In this document: in pieces, positions 7,826 to 16,301 of the stretch | Layout: every line of letters starts with the position of its first letter | How positions within the stretch are numbered: the first letter of the stretch is position 1 | Origin: Asticcacaulis sp. AC402 | Lineage (GTDB): Bacteria; Pseudomonadota; Alphaproteobacteria; Caulobacterales; Caulobacteraceae | Assembly: GCF_000495835.1 (NCBI RefSeq) | Contig: NZ_AWGC01000015.1 | Span: 124,001 to 188,000 of the forward strand | DNA length: 64,000 nucleotides | Direction: 5' to 3' | Position numbers and translations under genes: made by a program | The notes under the pieces: model-generated | Seen by the model: only the letters and a program-made list of their open reading frames with translations | Database searches by the model: none | What the model was told of the DNA's origin: nothing

Positions 7826-8437
7826 ATGCGGACGATTCTGGCGAAACTGTGCACTGCGCTGCTCGTGGCAGCCGCATCTCCCGGAGCGGTCTTGGCCGCG
7901 GACTTGCCGGTTGCACCGCCGTCACCCATGATGCGCTCGGGCGCGGACGCGCCTAACATCGTTCCCTTCGCCCAGACATTCTCGCTTGGCACCTTGAGCC
8001 TCGGGTTTGAGAGCGTGACCCTGAAGGACATGCGCGCCAAGTTGGGCAGCGGCATAATCGACAGTCTGGGCGATGGCGGTGAGCGCATCGAATGGCTGTG
8101 CTACGACCTGCCGGGTGCCCGTCTGTGGCTCACCGAAGAACTGTCGGAAATCAGCGAAGTGACAATGATGAAGCGCTCGAAGGCGGCGCCGGTGTCATCT
8201 CACTGTCCGGCACTGCCTGCCAAATTTCACTCGGTCAAGGTCGATGGATATCTGACCCTTGGGACCAGCCGGGCCGACCTGATCCAGCGACTGGGCCAGC
8301 CGGCCAGGCAAGCCGGAGACTGGTTAACGTTCCATCGCACGTCCTCGACCAAGGGGGATGAATACAACGAACTGGTCATCCGTCTCGACAACGGAAAGGT
8401 CGCAGCGCTCTGGGCAAAGAGGCTGACCACCTATTGA
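7826..8437 (+). CDS. Secreted hypothetical protein
   Basis: 203 residues from ATG 7826, which has GGGGAGAGGAAAG directly upstream; the frame is open for another 40 codons 5' but without signal-like sequence. The first 25 residues form a classic Sec signal peptide (MRTILAKLC, hydrophobic core, AVLAA). The mature part has two Cys (WLCYDLPG; SSHCPALP) that could pair in the periplasm. The C-terminal half (VDGYLTLGTSRADLIQRLGQP) resembles a BamE/SmpA-like repeat, where a Gly-start strand precedes an LGQP/LGDP turn, but I would not call the family. It precedes the GRDP-like gene by 69 bases. Confidence 0.7.
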   Translation: MRTILAKLCTALLVAAASPGAVLAADLPVAPPSPMMRSGADAPNIVPFAQTFSLGTLSLGFESVTLKDMRAKLGSGIIDSLGDGGERIEWLCYDLPGARLWLTEELSEISEVTMMKRSKAAPVSSHCPALPAKFHSVKVDGYLTLGTSRADLIQRLGQPARQAGDWLTFHRTSSTKGDEYNELVIRLDNGKVAALWAKRLTTY

Positions 8438-8506
8438 ACGTCACGAAACCATCACGCAACTGTCGTATAATGCGACCTGGGAGAGCCATAAGCAAAAGGA
8501 GACTGA

Positions 8507-9367
8507 ATGAAGACTGACGTGGCCCTGTGGCAGGCCCTAAATGCGTACAATATCGACGCCGCCAACACGGTGTTGCCCTTCAGCCGCCGATTGGCCCGGG
8601 ACCAAGGTTGGTCCTACGGCTACGCCCAGGCAACGGTTGAGGAATACAAGAGGTATATCTACCTCGTCTGCATTTCCGGCACGGTGCTGACGCCCTCGGA
8701 AGATGTCGACCAAGCGTGGCACCTGCACCTGATCTATACGCGAGACTACTGGGACCGCTTCTGCGATCGCACCCTGGGGCGAAGGATCCACCATAGCCCG
8801 ACCGAAGGTGGCGTTACTGAGGATAGCAGGTATCTCGATGCCTACCGGCGAACCCTCGAACTCTACGAAAGCGAGTTTGGCACGCCGCCACCCATCAGTA
8901 TCTGGCCCAGTCCGGCGCTACGGTTCCAATCCAATCCTGGCACATTAAATGTCATCCGCCTGCCGAAACGGCAGGTTTTTTTATGCCTGGCGTCTGGATC
9001 GGCACTGATGCTGGCGGGTTGCGCCGCCAAGCTGGCGGCGGCGGCTGATACGGTTCTGGCCTGGACCGGGTTCGTTGCCATGGCCGCGATACTGGTCATG
9101 TTGAACCTCAAACGCCTGATTGCCAAAGGGCTGGCCGGGTTCCTGCTGATGGCCTTGCCGATCGTCGGCGTCATGACTTGGCTGCTGGGCGACTTTGCCC
9201 ACGACCAGACAAGGGGGCAATTGCCTATAGATTACAGCCGCGCCCTGATGGCCACCGTCTTTCTGGGCCTGTGGATATTGCTTTACCTGGCACCCCCAGG
9301 TAACGGCGGAAGTTCAGGCTGCGGCAGCGAGAGTTCCGGTTGCGGTGGCGGCTGTGGCGGAGATTGA
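8507..9367 (+). CDS. Glycine-rich-domain (GRDP-like) membrane protein
   Basis: 286 residues. The N-terminal 120 residues match the GRDP/DUF1399-like module seen in TIGR04222-type proteins: LWQALNAYNIDAANTVLPFSRRLARDQGW, a VEEYKRYIYL helix, then VDQAWHLHLIYTRDYWDRFC. Residues about 150-265 hold several hydrophobic spans, beginning with a stretch ending in LAGC. The tail is Gly/Ser/Cys-rich and ends CGGGCGGD. The ATG has AAAAGGAG upstream. Function is unknown for this class; the His/Trp/Asp pattern and a Cys-rich tail would suit an envelope protein. The next gene also ends in a Gly-rich GGD tail. Confidence 0.7.
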   Translation: MKTDVALWQALNAYNIDAANTVLPFSRRLARDQGWSYGYAQATVEEYKRYIYLVCISGTVLTPSEDVDQAWHLHLIYTRDYWDRFCDRTLGRRIHHSPTEGGVTEDSRYLDAYRRTLELYESEFGTPPPISIWPSPALRFQSNPGTLNVIRLPKRQVFLCLASGSALMLAGCAAKLAAAADTVLAWTGFVAMAAILVMLNLKRLIAKGLAGFLLMALPIVGVMTWLLGDFAHDQTRGQLPIDYSRALMATVFLGLWILLYLAPPGNGGSSGCGSESSGCGGGCGGD

Positions 9368-9372
9368 AACAC

Positions 9373-9471
9373 GAGCGCGCAATCCGATAAAGTGTGCAGC
9401 ACTTTTCGGAAAAATTGCGCGACAAAACAAAGACGTAGAGCGGGGTTTTGATTCCATCAAAACACATCCCC
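9373..9471 (+). repeat. Family A element, copy A4
   Basis: GAGCGCGCAATCCGATAAAG, CACTTTTCGGAAAAATTGCG, the GACAAAACAAAGACGTAGAG linker and the GGGTTTTGATTCCATCAAAA hairpin. The end bases are eroded. It starts 6 bases after the GRDP-like gene stop. Confidence 0.88.
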
Positions 9472-9493
9472 AACAATCAAAGGAGAGAGTTCC

Positions 9494-9769
9494 ATGTCCA
9501 TCATTACCATTGTAGTTTTGATCCTTGCCGCCCTTGTGGCCATTGTTCTGGCGGTTGTGATGATCGCCGGCTCTGCTGGCCGGCGCAGACCCGGTGCAAA
9601 GACCGATGACGGTTCTGCTGGTCTTATGCCCTTGTGGTTCGTCGGCACACAGACGGGCGAAGACAATAGCGGCGGCGGCGGCAGCTCCGGCGACAGCAGC
9701 AGTTCCAGCGACAGCAGCAGTTCCGGCGGAGATGGCGGCGGCGGCGGCGGTGGTGGTGGCGGGGATTAG
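9494..9769 (+). CDS. Single-span membrane protein with Gly/Ser tail
   Basis: 91 residues, with AAAGGAGAG before the ATG. Residues 3-25 form one strongly hydrophobic helix, followed by RRRPG (a positive-inside mark) and a short conserved-looking stretch AGLMPLWFVGTQTGED. The last 35 residues are a low-complexity Gly/Ser run ending in GGD. The WFVGTQTGEDNS piece before a Gly-rich end recalls small proteins coded beside TIGR04222-type genes, so it may act with the upstream GRDP-like protein. This link is by context only. Confidence 0.6.
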   Translation: MSIITIVVLILAALVAIVLAVVMIAGSAGRRRPGAKTDDGSAGLMPLWFVGTQTGEDNSGGGGSSGDSSSSSDSSSSGGDGGGGGGGGGGD

Positions 9770-9838
9770 TTTCGTATTGAGATCAGATTTTTTGATCCCT
9801 AAACCCGAAGCGGTTTCATAGTCGTAAGGAGCGGATCG

Positions 9839-10009
9839 ATGATCAACGTATTGCAACAAATCTGGTTTCCCATCACCGCCATGCTGACGGTACTGGTGTT
9901 GGTGCTTTTCGCCTTGAACCACCGTTCGCGCCAGCGCCGGCGGGCTGCTGTGCACAGCCAGCCCATCGTCGTGGCGCCTGTGGAAACCCGGCGCGATGAA
10001 GACCGGTAG
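9839..10009 (+). CDS. 56-residue single-span membrane protein
   Basis: ATG 9839 to TAG 10007-10009. AAGGAG at 9826-9831 gives an ideal 7-base spacing. Residues 8-26 are a hydrophobic helix (IWFPITAMLTVLVLVLFAL), followed by a very basic stretch (NHRSRQRRRAA), then a Pro/Val linker and a charged end (RRDEDR). It is a plausible inner-membrane miniprotein with its tail in the cytosol. I do not recognise a family. It lies 69 bases after the Gly/Ser-tailed gene and may share its transcript. Confidence 0.6.
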   Translation: MINVLQQIWFPITAMLTVLVLVLFALNHRSRQRRRAAVHSQPIVVAPVETRRDEDR

Positions 10010-10031
10010 GGCAGCGTAGCGCGCGCAAGAC

Positions 10032-10268
10032 CTACTTCTTGTTGTTGCGTTTGTAGTTTTCGGACCAGGCTATCAACGGAATCAGCGGCACACCCCACAA
10101 GGTTCCGGCCAGCGCATAGAAGACCAATGCTGTCATCGGTCCACCGCGGATAAGCTGGCCCAAGGATGCCACCAGCCACACGTAGACGAACAGGAAGATA
10201 ATGATGGCGCCACAGGTAATGGCTCGCCGCTGTGGCAAGGTGAGGCGTGGCTTCTGATCGTCGGACAT
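10032..10268 (-). CDS. DUF2842 small membrane protein
   Basis: 78 residues with two hydrophobic spans (AIIIFLFVYVWLVASLGQL and ALVFYALAGTLWGVPLIPLIAW). The YALAGTLWGVPLIPLI block and the charged ends match DUF2842, a small inner-membrane family found almost only in alphaproteobacteria; function unknown. It lies 4 bases after the stop of the GlsB/YeaQ-like gene on the same strand, so the two probably form one transcript. Confidence 0.75.
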   Translation of the reverse strand: MSDDQKPRLTLPQRRAITCGAIIIFLFVYVWLVASLGQLIRGGPMTALVFYALAGTLWGVPLIPLIAWSENYKRNNKK

Positions 10269-10272
10269 GGGT

Positions 10273-10530
10273 TTAGTGCTTTTCGGTCAGCCGGGTCAGG
10301 TGGAAGAGGGCCAGCAGCACGGTGCTGCCGACCAGCGAGACCAGCAGAATCGACATGAAGCGGTCATCCAGCATGTTCGCCGTCTGGACGAAGAAGTTCA
10401 ACAGCACGGCTCCGAAAATACCGACGAACAGGTTTATCGGAAAGCTGAAGCGCGACTTGCTCATCGCATTGGCGATCCAGCCGACGACAAAGCCGGCTAA
10501 TGTTGCCAGGACGTAGTTCTCTGCTGTCAT
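10273..10530 (-). CDS. GlsB/YeaQ/YmgE-like small membrane protein
   Basis: 85 residues with three hydrophobic segments. LATLAGFVVGWIANAM at the start and INLFVGIFGAVLLNFF in the middle fit the transglycosylase-associated (GlsB/YeaQ/YmgE) family, whose members are small stress-linked inner-membrane proteins of unknown action. It is the first gene of a two-gene minus-strand unit with the DUF2842 gene, divergent from ctaA. Confidence 0.75.
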   Translation of the reverse strand: MTAENYVLATLAGFVVGWIANAMSKSRFSFPINLFVGIFGAVLLNFFVQTANMLDDRFMSILLVSLVGSTVLLALFHLTRLTEKH

Positions 10531-10683
10531 GGAGCCTATTTCTTTTCGTGCGCCGCTTGAAATCGATGTGCCGGTGTGGGCAAATTGGGTCTGCCGTTCC
10601 CAGCCTTGTTACCGCCTTATGGCGCCCGCGGCAAGGCGTGGCGCGGCGCTGACGTAAAAAGTAAGAGTGAGAGACAAGGTGAT

Positions 10684-11736
10684 ATGGCGCGACTTCCTTT
10701 AAGGTCTCCCCTGGTGGCGGCATGGCTGTTCGCGGCGGCCTTCCTAATCGTTGTCCTGATCGGGGTCGGTGGCGCGACGCGCCTGACCGAGTCGGGCCTG
10801 TCGATTACGGAATGGGAACCGATCCACGGCATCATTCCACCGACCAATGCCGGCGAGTGGGAGCAGGAATTCGCCGAATACAAACAGATTCCGCAGTTCA
10901 AACAGCTCAACCCGAAGATGACCCTGGCGGAGTTCAAAGGCATTTATTGGTGGGAGTGGAGCCACCGCGTCCTGGCTCGCGTCCTGGGCCTGGTATATAC
11001 CTTGGGCTTCGCTGCCCTTCTCTTGCTCAAAGAGGTGCCGTCGCGACTGATCTGGCGTTGCGCCGCCTTGGTGGCCTTGGTGTGGCTCCAGGGCCTGATC
11101 GGCTGGCTGATGGTGCGAAGTGGGCTCGAATTCCGCGTTTCGGTGGCGCCGGAAATGTTGATGGTACACTTGGGCATGGCCTTGCTGATTCTGATGGGAA
11201 CGGTTTGGACGGGCCTTGAAGCCGGGGAGGGCCAGATGCGTGGCCGCGGCGCCCCCTTGAATTGGCGCGGCCGGGCCGGCGGGCTTCTCGGTCTGGTCCT
11301 GCTGCAATGCCTGCTGGGCGCTCTGGTGGCGGGCAATCGTGCGGGTCTGGTCTATACCGACTTTCCGCTGATGAACGGTGAAATCCTGCCGCCGGTCGCA
11401 TGGGCCAAGGGGATCGGCTACAGCTTCTTCCACGACCAGGGCCTGGTACAGTTCATGCATCGTTTGACGGGCATGATACTGGGCATTTATGCGGTCTACT
11501 TTGTCGTTCGGCTGCATATGAAGGCGAATGATGACGCCTTGAAGTCGTTTGGCACGGTGACAACGGTCCTGATATGGTCTCAGGCGGCTTTGGGCGTGGC
11601 CACGCTATGGACTGTGGTCAATGTCTGGCTGGCTCTGTCACACCAACTCCTGGCGGTCATCGTCGTGATCGTGACGACCGTCCTGACCTGGCGGGTTTTC
11701 CGCGCTGATCGGGTGTTCCGGAGCACCGGGTTCTAA
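10684..11736 (+). CDS. ctaA: Heme A synthase (COX15/CtaA)
   Basis: 350 residues from ATG 10684; the frame is open upstream to 10576 but that part is not family-like. The enzyme oxidises the C8 methyl of heme O to a formyl group, giving heme A for aa3-type cytochrome oxidase, in the inner membrane. Family marks are GGATRLTESGLSITEWEPI at the N-terminus, EFKGIYWWEWSHRVLARVLG with a heme-binding His, VAGNRAGLVYTDFPLMNG, and a second pair of His (FMHRLTG; LSHQLLA). Eight hydrophobic spans are visible. Its TAA stop is the first triplet of family B copy B2. Confidence 0.93.
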   Translation: MARLPLRSPLVAAWLFAAAFLIVVLIGVGGATRLTESGLSITEWEPIHGIIPPTNAGEWEQEFAEYKQIPQFKQLNPKMTLAEFKGIYWWEWSHRVLARVLGLVYTLGFAALLLLKEVPSRLIWRCAALVALVWLQGLIGWLMVRSGLEFRVSVAPEMLMVHLGMALLILMGTVWTGLEAGEGQMRGRGAPLNWRGRAGGLLGLVLLQCLLGALVAGNRAGLVYTDFPLMNGEILPPVAWAKGIGYSFFHDQGLVQFMHRLTGMILGIYAVYFVVRLHMKANDDALKSFGTVTTVLIWSQAALGVATLWTVVNVWLALSHQLLAVIVVIVTTVLTWRVFRADRVFRSTGF

Positions 11737-11900
11737 CACCAATCCACGATGACCTTGACTCATCGTGGATTGGCAAGGGCGCCAAAGAACGCTTCTTGGC
11801 CGCCCGAGCTTACGCGAGGAGCCATGGGGGGCGCCTAGTCCGGCGCTTGAGCTGAAAAAATGCGAATACCAAGCGTCATTCTTTATGAGGCTTGGTATAG
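11734..11900 (+). repeat. Family B element, copy B2
   Basis: Begins with TAA (the ctaA stop) and CACCAATCCACG, forms a hairpin with CGTGGATTGG (11764-11773), carries GCGAGGAGCCATGGGGGGCG, CCGGCGCTTGAGCTGAAAAA and ends with ATACCAAGC...GCTTGGTA and TAG. It is directly followed by a short family A piece (A13). Confidence 0.9.
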
Positions 11901-11947
11901 AGCACATTCCGATAAAGTGGCGTCCACCCTATCGGATTACGCTCCAG
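11898..11947. repeat. Family A element, solo first hairpin, copy A13
   Basis: Only the first hairpin of family A is present: TAGAGCACATTCCGATAAAG with CACCCTATCGGATTACGCTC, ending near CAG. It shares its left TAG with the end of family B copy B2. The rest of the gap to 11988 shows nothing else. Confidence 0.7.
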
Positions 11948-11988
11948 TCACGCAGTCTCGCAGGCCGGTGAAAAGGTAAAGTATCAGG

Positions 11989-13416
11989 CTATGCCAGGAC
12001 GGGCTGGTCGCTGAATTGCCCCCACGGGCCGGTGATGGCGACCGTGAAGCCCGGGTTCTGGATATTGGCGAACAGGGTCGATCCGTCCGGCGAGAAGGTT
12101 ACGCCGGCCCATTCCGAGTCATTGCTGACATTGGCCGCAAACGTCGCCAGCCTGCCCTGCGGTGTCACGATACGCAGGTGGTTGACGAGGATGTCCGAGT
12201 AACGGTCCTCGCAGAGATAGAGGTGGCCCCAAGGGGCCGTCGTCAGGTTGTCGGCATAGTCGAGCTTTCGCAGATCGCCGGATTCGATAAACAGTTCCAG
12301 CCGGCCGGGCTGGGCTTTTTCATCGGTCGCGCCTTCATAGGGGCTCGGCACATAGCGCATGATCTGGCCGTATTCTTTACGTCCGCCAGAGGTGCAGGCA
12401 AAGAACAGTTCGCCATTGCCCCAGTGAATGCCTTCGCCGCGCGCGAAGATGGCGGCGCCTTTCTTGCGGGCTTGCAGGCGCAGGGAATCGTCGGGGCTTT
12501 CCGGATCGGTAAGATCGACCCAGCCGACCTTGAAACTGTCGCCTACATTCCACAGCGCTGTCTTGAAGTTGCTGGTGTCAGCACCCGGTGCGTCAAGGAT
12601 CATCAGGGCCTGGAGCTTGCCGCCGGAGTGCAGATAACGCGTGTCGTTCGGGAGAAAACGGTACAGCACGCCGTCGCCCGTGTCTTCGGTCATATAGACC
12701 ACGCCGGTGCGAGGATCGATTGCGGCGGCTTCCCGCTTGAACCGGCCCATGGCCTTGATCGGGATTGGCGCAGCCAGGCCTTTATAGCCGGACGGGATTT
12801 CGAAGATATAACCGTGCTCTTTGCGCACGCCCATACCCGGCCTGGCGGTGCTTTCTTCGCAGGTCAGCCACGAACCCCACGGTGTCAGGCCGCCGGCGCA
12901 GTTGGTGGTCGTCCCGGTCAGCGACAGAAAGTGCTGCTCCAGCTGCTGAGTGCGGAGATTGTAGATCAGGGTCGTCGTCCCGCCGCACAGCGGGAAACCG
13001 TCATCGGCAAAGTCGTAGACGCGGGCCTTGTCCAGCTTCTTGATGCGTTCCGCCTTGGGCCCCAGCGGCCCGGAGTCGCGGTCCTTGAACCCGATTTCAT
13101 GGTTACGCACCAAAACAACCTTGTCCGGGCTGGTGTGGGGGAAGGCCGCCATGCCGTCGTGACTGCCAGGCACGACGAAGCCATCGTCCATGTCATCGCC
13201 GGTGCGCGAGACGATCTTGTAGGAAAAGCCCTTGGGCAGGTTGATCAGGCGGGCCGGATCGTCGATAAGCGGGCCATAGGCTTCCACTTCGTTAAGGTAG
13301 CCCGGGTCCGCTGCCGGGACCACGCGTTCTGCTCTGGCCCGTGTGCCAAGTCCGGCAAAGGCCAGGGATGTAGCAGCGGCGGCGCTGCCGATCAGGGTGC
13401 GGCGGGACAGGGACAT
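11989..13416 (-). CDS. Tat-exported PhoX-type (DUF839) protein
   Basis: 475 residues. The N-terminus has a twin-arginine motif (SRRTLIG) followed by an Ala-rich hydrophobic core and ARAE, a probable Tat signal, which suits a cofactor-bearing enzyme folded in the cytosol. Family marks of PhoX/DUF839 are PKGFSYKIVSRTGD, SHDGMAAF, VRNHEIG, CAGGLTPWGSWLTCEES and GVVYMTEDTGDGVLYRFLP; the last part reads as a beta-propeller (DNLTTAPWGHLYLCEDR). PhoX enzymes are Ca/Fe-dependent alkaline phosphatases, but many DUF839 proteins are only annotated by similarity, so phosphatase activity is an inference. It is convergent with ctaA across the B2 repeat. Confidence 0.85.
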   Translation of the reverse strand: MSLSRRTLIGSAAAATSLAFAGLGTRARAERVVPAADPGYLNEVEAYGPLIDDPARLINLPKGFSYKIVSRTGDDMDDGFVVPGSHDGMAAFPHTSPDKVVLVRNHEIGFKDRDSGPLGPKAERIKKLDKARVYDFADDGFPLCGGTTTLIYNLRTQQLEQHFLSLTGTTTNCAGGLTPWGSWLTCEESTARPGMGVRKEHGYIFEIPSGYKGLAAPIPIKAMGRFKREAAAIDPRTGVVYMTEDTGDGVLYRFLPNDTRYLHSGGKLQALMILDAPGADTSNFKTALWNVGDSFKVGWVDLTDPESPDDSLRLQARKKGAAIFARGEGIHWGNGELFFACTSGGRKEYGQIMRYVPSPYEGATDEKAQPGRLELFIESGDLRKLDYADNLTTAPWGHLYLCEDRYSDILVNHLRIVTPQGRLATFAANVSNDSEWAGVTFSPDGSTLFANIQNPGFTVAITGPWGQFSDQPVLA

Positions 13417-13581
13417 GTGGACAACTCCGGGAACGCGATGGACCTGAAACGGTTCAATGCCTTAGTTCCGCCAGGTGTAAAAGCGAAATATTTGCGACAG
13501 AATAGAGCGGTAATAAAATACCATTGACAAAATTCTCAATAAAAACAAATAGATTTGGCGGAATTTCCGAAAAATAGCGCA

Positions 13582-13610
13582 TTGACAGAACCGGGGGCCT
13601 CCTGTAAACG
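13582..13610 (+). promoter_or_regulatory. Sigma-70-type promoter of rplM-rpsI
   Basis: TTGACA (13582-13587), a 17-base spacer and TAAACG (13605-13610), 58 bases before the rplM start. The intervening leader may carry L13 autoregulation, but I cannot identify a specific fold. Confidence 0.6.
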
Positions 13611-13667
13611 CAGCCCACCTTAAATCGTGCCGGCCTTATCTGGCGCGCAATCACAGGACTACACCTT

Positions 13668-14141
13668 ATGTTGACTTCGACCACCGCGGCGCTGAAGCCC
13701 GCCGATGTCGAGAAGAAGTGGATCGTGATCGATGCCGAGGACGCCGTTGTCGGCCGTCTGGCCGCGTTCATTGCCATGCGTCTTCGCGGCAAGCACCTGC
13801 CGACCTATACCCCGAACGTTGATTCCGGCGACAATATCATCGTCATAAATGCCGAGAAGGTCCACCTCACCGGCAAGAAGCATAACGAGATTTTTTACTG
13901 GCACACTGGCCACCCGGGCGGCGTAAAGCAACGTACCTTGGGTCAGCTGCTGTCGGGCAAGTACCCGGAGCGCGTCCTGACCAAGGCCGTTGAGCGCATG
14001 TTGCCCAAGGAAAGCCCTTTGGCACGCAAGCAAATGACCCAGCTGCGCATCTATGCCGGCAACACCCATCCCCATGAAGCCCAGAGCCCGGAAGTCGTCG
14101 ACTTCAAGGCCCTGAGTCGCAAGAACGTCCGGAGCGCTTAA
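13668..14141 (+). CDS. rplM: 50S ribosomal protein L13
   Basis: 157 residues, normal for alphaproteobacteria. Recognisable parts are [37 protein letters not shown], the [16 protein letters not shown] helix and [15 protein letters not shown]13 is an early assembly protein of the 50S subunit. rpsI begins two bases after its stop, the universal rplM-rpsI pair. Expression is probably from the TTGACA promoter at 13582. Confidence 0.98.
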   Translation: MLTSTTAALKPADVEKKWIVIDAEDAVVGRLAAFIAMRLRGKHLPTYTPNVDSGDNIIVINAEKVHLTGKKHNEIFYWHTGHPGGVKQRTLGQLLSGKYPERVLTKAVERMLPKESPLARKQMTQLRIYAGNTHPHEAQSPEVVDFKALSRKNVRSA

Positions 14142-14143
14142 GA

Positions 14144-14620
14144 ATGGCTGAGAACCAAGGTATGGAAGCGCTTGCCGCTTTGTCGCCGACCGCCGCTGAT
14201 GCGCCTGTTGAACGCACGCAACAGCTCGACAAATATGGCCGCGCATATGCCACCGGCAAGCGTAAGAACGCCATTGCTCGGGTCTGGATCAAGCCGGGTT
14301 CCGGCAAATGGATCATCAACGATCGCGAGCAGGAAGTCTATTTCGCCCGTCCGGTGCTGCGCATGATGATCGCCCAGCCGCTGAACCTGACCGAACGTGC
14401 GACCCAGTTCGACGTTATGGTTTCGGTTCAGGGTTCGGGCCTGTCCGGCCAGGCCGGCGCTATCCGTCACGGCCTGTCCAAGGCCCTGACCTACTTCGAA
14501 CCGGGCCTTCGCCCGGCTCTCAAGGCCGCCGGCTTCCTGACGCGCGACTCGCGCGTCGTCGAACGCAAGAAGTACGGTCGGGCCAAGGCTCGCCGTTCCT
14601 TCCAGTTCTCGAAGCGTTAA
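14144..14620 (+). CDS. rpsI: 30S ribosomal protein S9
   Basis: 158 residues. The first 30 residues are a variable extension, then come [32 protein letters not shown] and the basic C-terminus [17 protein letters not shown], whose last residues reach the decoding centre P site. It starts two bases after rplM and is followed by a strong terminator. Confidence 0.98.
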   Translation: MAENQGMEALAALSPTAADAPVERTQQLDKYGRAYATGKRKNAIARVWIKPGSGKWIINDREQEVYFARPVLRMMIAQPLNLTERATQFDVMVSVQGSGLSGQAGAIRHGLSKALTYFEPGLRPALKAAGFLTRDSRVVERKKYGRAKARRSFQFSKR

Positions 14621-14645
14621 TCGCACGGGTTCACACCTCATGCAG

Positions 14646-14678
14646 AAAGCGCTTCGGGCAACCGAAGCGCTTTTTTCT
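14646..14678 (+). terminator. Terminator of rplM-rpsI
   Basis: A 12-bp perfect stem (AAAGCGCTTCGG and CCGAAGCGCTTT) around a GCAA tetraloop at 14658-14661, followed by more T residues. Confidence 0.95.
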
Positions 14679-14764
14679 TGTCCGTATGGACCGTGTGGTC
14701 AGTGGTGATAAAATTTTGTCACGGACCACGCGGACACACGGAATTTCGATCAGGAGTTGCCATA

Positions 14765-15703
14765 ATGTCCAAGACAGTCTTCATCGACGGCGAAGCCGGG
14801 ACCACCGGATTGCAGATACGAGAGCGGTTGGAAGGCCGTACGGATATCGAGCTGATCCGCCTGGCCGACGATCAACGCAAGGACCTGGACGCGCGCCGCG
14901 ATGCGCTGAACAACGCCGACATTGTTATCCTCTGCCTGCCTGACGACGCGGCCAAGGAAGCCGTCGCCCTGATCGACAACCCCGATACGGCCGTGATAGA
15001 TGCCTCGACCGCCCACCGCGTTGCCGACGGCTGGACCTATGGCTTTGCCGAAATGGCCGAGGAACAACGCGAAGCCATCCGACACGCCAAGCGTATCAGC
15101 AATCCGGGCTGCTACGCTACGGGCTTTATTGCTCTGGTACGGCCACTCACCGATGTCGGCATCATCCCGCCGTTCTGGCCAGCCTACTGCAACGCGGTGT
15201 CCGGCTATTCCGGTGGCGGCAAGTCGATGATCGCGGAGTTCGAACAGGGCGGCACGAAGGACAGCTATCGCATCTACAAGACCGATCTGAGCCATAAGCA
15301 CCTGCCGGAAATGACCCTGTTCGGTGGGCTGGAATCGCCGCCACTGTTTACCCCAGGGGTCGGCCGCTACGCCCAGGGCATGATCGTCGAGGTCCCGCTT
15401 CAGTTGTGGGCCTTGCCGGACGAACCGAGCGTCGAGCAGCTTCACGAGGTGCTGAGCGCCGCCTACGAGGACGAACGCTTTGTCACCGTGGTACCGTTGG
15501 AGGACTCCCAGGCGATCCGGCATCTCCAGCCGGAAATGCTGAACGGCACCAACCAACTTCGCATTCACGTCTTTGGTGATGAGGCCGGCCAGCAGGCGCG
15601 CCTGGTCGCCGTGCTCGACAATCTTGGCAAGGGAGCGTCGGGTGCTGCTGTACAAAACCTCAATCTGGTATTAGGCATGGATGAGGACTTGGGCCTCAAT
15701 TGA
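14765..15703 (+). CDS. argC: N-acetyl-gamma-glutamyl-phosphate reductase
   Basis: 312 residues from ATG 14765; a longer open frame from 14678 overlaps the rpsI terminator and is rejected. The short length and the [17 protein letters not shown] nucleotide-binding start mark the type 2 (short) ArgC class. The catalytic Cys116 lies in SNPGCYATG. The enzyme reduces N-acetylglutamyl phosphate with NADPH in arginine synthesis. It stands apart from other arg genes; a DUF1467 gene starts 10 bases after its stop. Confidence 0.93.
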   Translation: MSKTVFIDGEAGTTGLQIRERLEGRTDIELIRLADDQRKDLDARRDALNNADIVILCLPDDAAKEAVALIDNPDTAVIDASTAHRVADGWTYGFAEMAEEQREAIRHAKRISNPGCYATGFIALVRPLTDVGIIPPFWPAYCNAVSGYSGGGKSMIAEFEQGGTKDSYRIYKTDLSHKHLPEMTLFGGLESPPLFTPGVGRYAQGMIVEVPLQLWALPDEPSVEQLHEVLSAAYEDERFVTVVPLEDSQAIRHLQPEMLNGTNQLRIHVFGDEAGQQARLVAVLDNLGKGASGAAVQNLNLVLGMDEDLGLN

Positions 15704-15713
15704 AGGACTTTGA

Positions 15714-15977
15714 ATGTTCACCGCGATCCTGACCTGGCTGGCCTTTTACATCATGATCTGGTGGATCACCTTGTTCGTGGTCCTGCCGATCGGCGGTAAC
15801 CCCAGCCAGCACGAAGCAGGTGTCGAGGTTATCAAGGGCAATGATCCGGGCGCTCCGGTCAATCCGCGCCTTTGGCAGAAGGTCAAGTTGAACTCCATTG
15901 TGGCTGCCGTCGTCTGGGTGGTCGTTCTGCTCGGCAGCCTGCTCTTCCGCGTTCAGTTGCCGGCCATAGTCAATTAG
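15714..15977 (+). CDS. DUF1467 membrane protein
   Basis: 87 residues with two hydrophobic spans (about 5-25 and 62-82) and the conserved IMIWWITLFVVLPIG and RLWQKVKLNSIVA segments of DUF1467, an alphaproteobacterial inner-membrane family of unknown role that commonly precedes proS. Its TAG stop is the first triplet of family A copy A5. Confidence 0.85.
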   Translation: MFTAILTWLAFYIMIWWITLFVVLPIGGNPSQHEAGVEVIKGNDPGAPVNPRLWQKVKLNSIVAAVVWVVVLLGSLLFRVQLPAIVN

Positions 15978-16077
15978 AGCGCAGCCCGAGAAAGGGTGCA
16001 GCACTTTTCGGAAAAACTGCGCGACAAAACAAAAACTTAGAGCGGAGTTTTGATTCCACCGAAACACATCCCGCTAA
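15975..16077 (+). repeat. Family A element, copy A5
   Basis: TAGAGCGCAGCCCGAGAAAG (slightly mutated first arm), CACTTTTCGGAAAAACTGCG, the GACAAAACAAAAACTTAG linker and GAGTTTTGATTCCACCGAAA, ending CCCGCTAA. Its left TAG is the stop of the DUF1467 gene. From 16078 to 16301 I see no gene or clear motif. Confidence 0.88.
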
Positions 16078-16301
16078 CGCTGTTTCTCATAAAGCCTTAC
16101 GCGTGGCATGGTCATTTGCGATTAGCAAATGAGACGGTTGGGGATTTGGCCCGTCGAAGCTTCCAACGACCCGTACTGAGAAATTCCCCTTCCGATCTCA
16201 TACCGCCGTCATGACACGCTGCCGCCGCAATTTTGTCTTTGCTAAGCCGGACGCATCTCTCTAGGTTGCGGCCACTTCAAACAGCTACGGATTCCCTGAC
16301 C

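Noticed and set aside
9225-9476. 83-codon minus frame across the end of the GRDP-like gene and repeat A4
   Set aside because: Its C-terminal two thirds are antisense to coding sequence and its start lies in a family A repeat. Similar short frames recur in other copies because the repeat itself is open in one frame.
12016-13527. 503-codon plus-strand frame opposite the PhoX-type gene
   Set aside because: The minus-strand protein has a Tat signal and DUF839 motifs; the plus frame shows none.
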